The notes under the pieces were generated by a model, which was not told the origin of the DNA, searched no databases, and worked only from the letters and a program-made list of their open reading frames with translations. A stretch of DNA of 64,000 bases from Cronobacter sakazakii (GTDB taxonomy: Bacteria; Pseudomonadota; Gammaproteobacteria; Enterobacterales; Enterobacteriaceae): positions 1,240,001 to 1,304,000 of the forward strand of contig NZ_CP011047.1 of the NCBI RefSeq assembly GCF_000982825.1. The letters run 5' to 3'. The position numbers were made by a program, and so were the translations under genes. Within the stretch, counting starts at the first letter, position 1. Each line of letters begins with the position of its first letter. Positions 58,702 through 64,000 of the stretch are shown here, piece after piece.

Positions 58702-61407
58702 TTAAACCCCATACCCCATCATCTTCAACAACTGCTGGGCGTGCTGAACGGCGTCCTGACGGTGCGCCACGCCAAGCTTCTGATACAAATTGCGGATATG
58801 CGTTTTAATCGTGGTCGCCGCCACATCAAGCTCACCGGCAATCTGATCGTTGCTGTAACCGGAGTAGATAAGCCCCAGCACCTGCCATTCGCGTTGGGTC
58901 AGCGGGCTGGTGCGGATCAACTCCGGCACTTCCGGGTGATTCAGCAGCTTATTGACGAAGTTCTCGTCAAAATGCGCGAATTTATGGCGATGATGCTGGT
59001 TAATGTCGCGCAGAATGCGCTGCGCGCGATGCTGTTCAATCTCTGGCAGCGTATTGAGCTGCAACAGCTGACGCAACTGCTGCGCCATTGCTTCGCCTTC
59101 AATCACGAAATGGCTGATAAACCCGGTGCGGTTGGCGAGCGTTAACGCCTCCATCAGTACGCGCTGGGCGTCGCTTTTGCGACCGGCATTCCAGTAAAGC
59201 TGATTCAGCAACAGCAGGTTGCGGTTGATATCGCTCATCAGCCGCAGGCTGCGGGCGTTTTCGTTGAGCTCTTCCAGCACCATCTCCGCGGGCTCGTAAT
59301 CGCCAAGCAGGATCTGCACGCGCGCGATATTGCGCCACTGGCTTTGCAGGAAATGGTTATTGGCGAAGGCCGGTTTCGGCGTCTGGCGCAGCCAGGCGGC
59401 GGCGGCGGCTTTGTCGCCCGTCATCTGCCAGTAAATTACCCGCACTTTGTCGGCGTTAGAAACCCAGTCGCTGTGGTAATGGCCGTTACCGAGCAGATTT
59501 TCGAGACGGTTGAGGTGACTGCGGGCGTTGTCGAGATCGCCGCGCGCCAGCGAGCACTGCACCAGCAGCGCCAGGCACTGCAACTGCTGCTGCGGCTGGT
59601 AGTTCGCGAGCACGGTCATTCCGGTGCGCGCGCAGGCTTCCGCTTCATCCAGCCGCGCCCAGGCCCACAAGAGCTGTGCGCGAATACGCAGCAGGAACTC
59701 ATGCAGCGGCAGCTGTTCGAGATGCTGCTCCTGAATAAGCGTAAAGGCTTTTTCCTGCGTCTCCCAGGCCGCCTGCAAAAAGCCCTGGGCGAAGAGAATT
59801 TCGCTCTGCTGGATAAGGCTCCAGAGCGCGTAGTGCCAGACATCGTGACGGCGTGCCATCAGCTCGGTCTGCTGCATCACCGACAGCGATTTCGTTAAAT
59901 CGCCTTTGCAGTGCAGCACTTCGCCGTGGACGGATGTCGCCACGATGCGGCTGTAGAAATTCGCCAGCGGCAGCGTCTCCAGCGCGACCATCGCCAGCCG
60001 CTCGGCCTCGTCCGGGTCGCCGTCGTTAATCGCCACCTGCGCGCGCAGGGCGTTGAATTCGCCATGCAGCGTGTCGTCCATTTCGCCTTTCATCTCCTGC
60101 TCGGCGCGCGCCAGCAGGGTGTTGACTTCGCTGTAGCGGTGCTGGCTTTGCATCAGCCAGGCCTGCAACAGCACGAGGCGCGGGTTCGCCAGCAGGCTTT
60201 CCCAGGGCAGGGCTTTTAAAGACTGTTCCAGCAGAGTGAGTTCACTGTGGTTGAACAGCCCCCAGGCGTGATTAAGCAGGATGTCGCGCAGCATACTGGC
60301 GTCGCCCGCCGCGAGCGCGTGGTGAATCGCCTCGCTCGGAAACCCCTGCGCCATCCAGCTCTCCGCCGCGGCGCGGTGGATATCCGGCAGCTCGGTCGAC
60401 AGCTCCCACTGGCAGCGCTGACGCAGAAAACTACCGAACAGCGGGTGATAGCTGAACCATTCACCGGAATCATCCATCCGTTGCAAAAACAGCCCCTGGC
60501 GTTCGATCTCTTCCAGACGCATCTGGCCATTTTCTTCGCCGGTCACGCGCACGATCAGCGCGTCGTTCATTGAGCGCAGCAGGGCGCTTTTCAGTAAAAA
60601 CTGACGGGTGTCGTTATCGACGTTATTCAGCACTTCATCGACCAGGTAATCGGACAGGTGGCTGGCGTTAATGCCTGCCAGCCGGCGCGCCGACTGATGC
60701 ACCGCGCCGGTATTCTGACGTGCCGAAAGCGCAATGAGTTGCAGCGCGGTGGCCCAGCCTGCGACGTCGTCGCAAAGACGGTTGCTTTGCGCCGGTTCGA
60801 TGGGCTGGCTCAGGCGGCAGTCGAAAAACTGGCGCGCTTCCTGGTGCGTAAAGGCGAGCTGCTGGCTGCCGATTTCGAGCAACTGCTCGCGCACGCGCAG
60901 GTTAGCGATACCCAGTTGCGGCAGGTTGCGCGAAAGCACCACCAGCGTCAGATGATCGGGCTGATGACGCAGGAAGAAGCGCATCGCCTCATGAATAACC
61001 GGATTGGTGATGAGATGGTAATCATCAATCACCAGAAAGAGCGGGCGCGGCCAGTCCGCCAGCTCGATGAAAAGCTGCGCGAACAGGGAAGAGAGGCTCG
61101 CGTACTGGCGTTTCTGGGCCATCACTTCGCTGCTGGCACAGTGGCCACCGGTCGCCTGCTGAATAGCGGCGATAAGATAGCTGGCGAAGCGCTCCGGTTG
61201 GTTATCGCCTTCGGCAAGCGAATACCAGCCCAGCTCCGTCTTACCTGCGGCCCACTGGGAAATTAACGTCGTTTTTCCGTAGCCGGCGGGGCTGGTGATT
61301 AGCGCCAGCCGGTAGTTGCTAGCGCCGGATAATTTAGCCAGCAGACGTTCACGAACCACAGTGTGTTCAAGACGAACCGGGCGACTTAACTTAGACGGTA
61401 TCAACAT
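58702..61407 (-). CDS. malT: Maltose regulon activator MalT (STAND ATPase, LuxR HTH)
   Basis: 901-residue ATP- and maltotriose-dependent activator. N-terminal Walker A SPAGYGKTTLISQW (about residues 37-50), VIDDYHLI as Walker B, a helical/TPR middle, and a C-terminal LuxR-type HTH (LTQREWQVLGLIYSGYSNDQIAGELDVAATTIKTHIRNLYQKLG). Length equals E. coli MalT. It should activate the divergent malP. A CRP site lies upstream. Confidence 0.96.
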   Translation of the reverse strand: MLIPSKLSRPVRLEHTVVRERLLAKLSGASNYRLALITSPAGYGKTTLISQWAAGKTELGWYSLAEGDNQPERFASYLIAAIQQATGGHCASSEVMAQKRQYASLSSLFAQLFIELADWPRPLFLVIDDYHLITNPVIHEAMRFFLRHQPDHLTLVVLSRNLPQLGIANLRVREQLLEIGSQQLAFTHQEARQFFDCRLSQPIEPAQSNRLCDDVAGWATALQLIALSARQNTGAVHQSARRLAGINASHLSDYLVDEVLNNVDNDTRQFLLKSALLRSMNDALIVRVTGEENGQMRLEEIERQGLFLQRMDDSGEWFSYHPLFGSFLRQRCQWELSTELPDIHRAAAESWMAQGFPSEAIHHALAAGDASMLRDILLNHAWGLFNHSELTLLEQSLKALPWESLLANPRLVLLQAWLMQSQHRYSEVNTLLARAEQEMKGEMDDTLHGEFNALRAQVAINDGDPDEAERLAMVALETLPLANFYSRIVATSVHGEVLHCKGDLTKSLSVMQQTELMARRHDVWHYALWSLIQQSEILFAQGFLQAAWETQEKAFTLIQEQHLEQLPLHEFLLRIRAQLLWAWARLDEAEACARTGMTVLANYQPQQQLQCLALLVQCSLARGDLDNARSHLNRLENLLGNGHYHSDWVSNADKVRVIYWQMTGDKAAAAAWLRQTPKPAFANNHFLQSQWRNIARVQILLGDYEPAEMVLEELNENARSLRLMSDINRNLLLLNQLYWNAGRKSDAQRVLMEALTLANRTGFISHFVIEGEAMAQQLRQLLQLNTLPEIEQHRAQRILRDINQHHRHKFAHFDENFVNKLLNHPEVPELIRTSPLTQREWQVLGLIYSGYSNDQIAGELDVAATTIKTHIRNLYQKLGVAHRQDAVQHAQQLLKMMGYGV

Positions 61408-62005
61408 AGGATCACTTCACTGTGCAGGAGGCAAAGAGATGACGATTTTTTTTGAGCTTCGTAATTAATACTAAATTAAGGTCGGACAGAATCAGCATGA
61501 ATGCAAGTTATGTCCTTTTTTGGGCACGTTAAAGTTGCACTCTGTCACATTTCCATTTTTTCTGTGAATATTTCACCCACGTTCGCCTGCAAAGGCCGTT
61601 GGCTCTGGCTTTGCGTTAAGGTGTGGATGAGTTTTATTTCGCCACTGGCACAGTAAACCTTGCAAACCTGCCATATTTTCAGTGGGTTTTGTGCGCAGAA
61701 TCACCGTAAAAATGCGCCGGAAGGGAGCTGAAGCGTTATTTTTAGTGAGAATTCGTTTCTGCTGTAACAGCGCTTCCGCTTTCGCATGCTCTCAAGGGGA
61801 ATATGTCGAGTGAAGCGGTACGTTTTGCAGATGTTCCCGCAGGTTTTAACGCTTTTTGTGGGGGTTTTAGTGCCGTAGATCACAGTTTTTGCTACTCCCC
61901 GTTTCTCCTCCCTGGCTAATCCTGCGCAGGAGGAGGAATTCACTCAGGGGGCGGGGCAAACTAGCGAAAATTCTCCTTATTTTTGCTACAGGACTCCGAT
62001 TTACT
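61408..62005. promoter_or_regulatory. malT-malP intergenic control region
   Basis: The 598-bp gap between divergent malT and malP. CAGGAGGAGG (61927-61936) on the plus strand and AGGGAGGAGA on the minus strand (about 61913-61904) resemble the MalT box GGGGAKGAGG. GGCAAACTAGCGA (61954-61966) is conserved from the E. coli malP promoter. TAGATCACAG (61876-61885) holds a CRP-like half. No gene was recognised in the remaining A+T-rich stretch. Confidence 0.5.
61532..61553 (-). promoter_or_regulatory. CRP site upstream of malT
   Basis: Read leftward, AATGTGACAGAGTGCAACTTT matches the CRP site of E. coli malT; TGTGA (61549-61545) is the strong half. It lies about 130 bp upstream of the malT start. 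Confidence 0.65.
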
Positions 62006-64000
62006 ATGTCACAGCCCACCTTTAATCCGACCGAATTCGAGGCTGCGCTGACCCGTCAGTGGCAGCGTTTTGGTTTACACAGCGCCAAAGAAATGACGCA
62101 GCGCCAGTGGTGGCAGGCGGTCAGCGGCGCGCTCTCAGACATGCTCGTGGCGATCCCGGCGCATCAGCCGCAGGCGAAACAGCGCCACGTGAACTACATC
62201 TCGATGGAATTCCTGATTGGTCGTCTGACCGGCAACAACCTGCTCAATCTCGGCTGGCACGATGAGGTGAGCCGCATTCTGGAAAGCCACAATATCCATC
62301 TGGGCGATCTGCTGGAGCAGGAAACGGATCCGGCGCTTGGCAACGGTGGTCTGGGGCGTCTGGCGGCCTGCTTCCTGGATTCGATGGCGACCGTAGGACA
62401 GTCCGCGACCGGTTATGGACTGAACTACCAGTACGGTCTGTTCCGCCAGTCTTTTGAAGACGGCAAGCAGATGGAAGCGCCGGACGACTGGCACCGCCGC
62501 AGCTATCCGTGGTTTATCCATAACGAGGCGCTGGATGTGCAGGTCGGCATCGGCGGGAAAGTGGTCAAAGAGGGAAAAACCGCGCGCTGGGTGCCAGGGT
62601 TTATCATCACCGGCGAAGCGTGGGATCTGCCGGTGGTGGGCTATCGTAACAGCGTGGCGCAGCCGCTGCGTCTGTGGCAGGCGACGCACGCCCATCCGTT
62701 TGATCTGACCAAATTTAACGACGGCGATTTCCTGCGTGCCGAGCAGCAGGGCATCGACGCGGAAAAACTGACTAAAGTTCTCTACCCGAACGACAACCAT
62801 CAGGCGGGTAAAAAGCTGCGCCTGATGCAGCAATATTTCCAGTGCGCCTGTTCCGTTGCCGATATTCTGCGCCGTCATCATCTGGCGGGCCGCAAGCTGG
62901 CCGAGCTGCCGGATCACGAAGTCATCCAGCTCAACGACACGCACCCGACCATCGCCATCCCGGAACTGCTGCGCGTGCTGATCGACGAGCATCAGCTGAG
63001 CTGGGACGACGCCTGGGCGATCACCAGCCGCACCTTCGCCTACACCAACCACACTCTGATGCCGGAAGCGCTGGAGTGCTGGGACGAGCGCCTGATCCGC
63101 ACGCTGCTGCCGCGTCATATGCAGATAATCAAAGAGATCAACACGCGCTTTAAAAAACTGGTGACGAAAACCTGGCCGGGCGACGAGGCTGTCTGGGCGA
63201 AACTTGCCGTGGTACACAACGGCCAGGTGCGTATGGCGAACCTCTGCGTGGTGAGCGGCTTTGCGGTGAACGGCGTGGCAGCGCTGCACTCCGATCTGGT
63301 CGTCAAAGATCTGTTCCCGGAATATCACCAGCTCTGGCCGAATAAATTCCACAACGTGACCAACGGCATTACGCCGCGCCGCTGGATCAAACAGTGCAAC
63401 CCGGCGCTGGCGGCACTTATCGACAAAACGCTGAAAAAAGAGTGGGTAAACGATCTCGACGCGCTGGCTGGCCTTGAGAAATATGCCGACGACGCGGCAT
63501 TCCGCAAAGCTTACCGCACCATCAAGCAGGAAAATAAACAGCGTCTGGCGGCGTATATTCACGCCCGCACCGGCATTGAAATCAACCCGAACGCGCTGTT
63601 TGACGTGCAGATCAAACGCCTGCACGAGTACAAACGCCAGCATCTCAACCTGCTACACATCCTGGCGCTGTATAAAGAAATTCGCGAAAACCCGAACGCG
63701 AACCGCGTGCCGCGCGTCTTCCTGTTCGGCGCAAAAGCCGCGCCGGGTTACTACCTCGCGAAGAATATCATCTACGCTATCAACAAAGTCGCGCAGGCGG
63801 TGAATAACGATCCGCAGGTCGGCGATAAGCTGAAAGTGGTCTTCCTGCCGGATTACAACGTCTCGGTCGCCGAGATGATGATCCCGGCAGCGGATATCTC
63901 CGAGCAGATCTCGACTGCCGGCAAAGAGGCATCCGGTACCGGCAACATGAAGCTTGCGCTTAACGGCGCGCTTACCGTTGGCACGCTGGATGGCGCGAAC
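62006..64000 (+). CDS. malP: Maltodextrin phosphorylase MalP (partial, window end)
   Basis: The first 665 codons of a protein near 800 residues; no stop before the window ends. It phosphorolyses maltodextrins to glucose-1-phosphate. GNGGLGRLAACFLDSMATV and YPNDNHQAGKKLRL are in the N-terminal half and the PLP lysine motif KEASGTGNMKLALNGALTV near the cut end. Starts at ATG 62006 (MSQPTFNPTEFEAALTRQW), as in E. coli. malQ would be expected next. Confidence 0.95.
   Translation, partial: MSQPTFNPTEFEAALTRQWQRFGLHSAKEMTQRQWWQAVSGALSDMLVAIPAHQPQAKQRHVNYISMEFLIGRLTGNNLLNLGWHDEVSRILESHNIHLGDLLEQETDPALGNGGLGRLAACFLDSMATVGQSATGYGLNYQYGLFRQSFEDGKQMEAPDDWHRRSYPWFIHNEALDVQVGIGGKVVKEGKTARWVPGFIITGEAWDLPVVGYRNSVAQPLRLWQATHAHPFDLTKFNDGDFLRAEQQGIDAEKLTKVLYPNDNHQAGKKLRLMQQYFQCACSVADILRRHHLAGRKLAELPDHEVIQLNDTHPTIAIPELLRVLIDEHQLSWDDAWAITSRTFAYTNHTLMPEALECWDERLIRTLLPRHMQIIKEINTRFKKLVTKTWPGDEAVWAKLAVVHNGQVRMANLCVVSGFAVNGVAALHSDLVVKDLFPEYHQLWPNKFHNVTNGITPRRWIKQCNPALAALIDKTLKKEWVNDLDALAGLEKYADDAAFRKAYRTIKQENKQRLAAYIHARTGIEINPNALFDVQIKRLHEYKRQHLNLLHILALYKEIRENPNANRVPRVFLFGAKAAPGYYLAKNIIYAINKVAQAVNNDPQVGDKLKVVFLPDYNVSVAEMMIPAADISEQISTAGKEASGTGNMKLALNGALTVGTLDGAN

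Noticed and set aside
62135..63643. 502-codon open frame antisense to malP
   Set aside because: It lies fully inside the malP coding sequence and has no recognisable domain; malP is clear in the other strand.

Overview
This window is chromosomal DNA of an enterobacterium with about 57% G+C. Protein and DNA details and the abundant intergenic REP-type palindromes (GTAGGGYGGGTAAGC ... GCACCCRCC) suggest Cronobacter or a close relative; the genus is an inference from recall, not a search. Gene order follows the E. coli K-12 segment yhhT to malP closely, so most names rest on both sequence recognition and synteny. No tRNA, rRNA, insertion sequence, prophage or CRISPR array was seen.

Layout. 1-3600: yhhT (partial), yhhS, dcrB, yhhQ, tusA. 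3788-6756: a TRAP transporter operon (dctPQM) lying between tusA and zntA, where E. coli has none. 6926-15876: zntA with its ZntR promoter, yhhN, yhhM, yhhL, rsmD, ftsYEX and rpoH. 15925-20514: an accessory block (MocR-type regulator, divergent 4-aminobutyrate-type aminotransferase, aromatic-type amino acid permease) between rpoH and livJ. 20765-26799: livJ, panM, a collapsed livK and livHMGF. 27058-32316: ugpBAECQ. 32313-34672: yhhA and ggt. 35099-37764: yhhY, the sRNA gene ryhB, yhhX and yhhW. 37869-42786: gntR, gntKU, yhgN, asd. 43054-52507: the glycogen operon glgBXCAP. 52576-54587: an orphan membrane protein and a diguanylate cyclase between glgP and glpD. 54735-58493: glpD and divergent glpEGR. 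58702-64000: malT and divergent malP (cut by the window end); the rtc genes that E. coli carries between glpR and malT are absent.

Functionally the region handles nutrient uptake (branched-chain amino acids, glycerol-3-phosphate and its diesters, gluconate, maltodextrins, a TRAP substrate), storage polysaccharide, zinc export, cell division and membrane targeting, and the heat-shock sigma factor. Control elements that can be read directly include the ZntR operator, a sigma-E type rpoH promoter with a DnaA box, the Fur-box promoter of ryhB, GntR operators before gntK, tandem GlpR operators before glpD, a CRP site before malT, and a perfect 12-bp inverted repeat between the MocR regulator and its aminotransferase.

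Most notable: (1) GlpG is full length but has Gly at the catalytic Ser201 position, Leu at His254 and Ser at His150, so it looks like a protease-dead rhomboid. (2) livK is reduced to an intact 89-codon reading frame holding only its signal peptide and a livK-like C-terminus, directly upstream of an intact livHMGF. (3) REP arrays have expanded as tandem blocks that copied the 3' ends of neighbouring genes (ugpB, zntA), and one array is translated as a tail on DctM. (4) The accessory blocks carry plausible unstudied regulation, including a diguanylate cyclase with a degenerate inhibition site.
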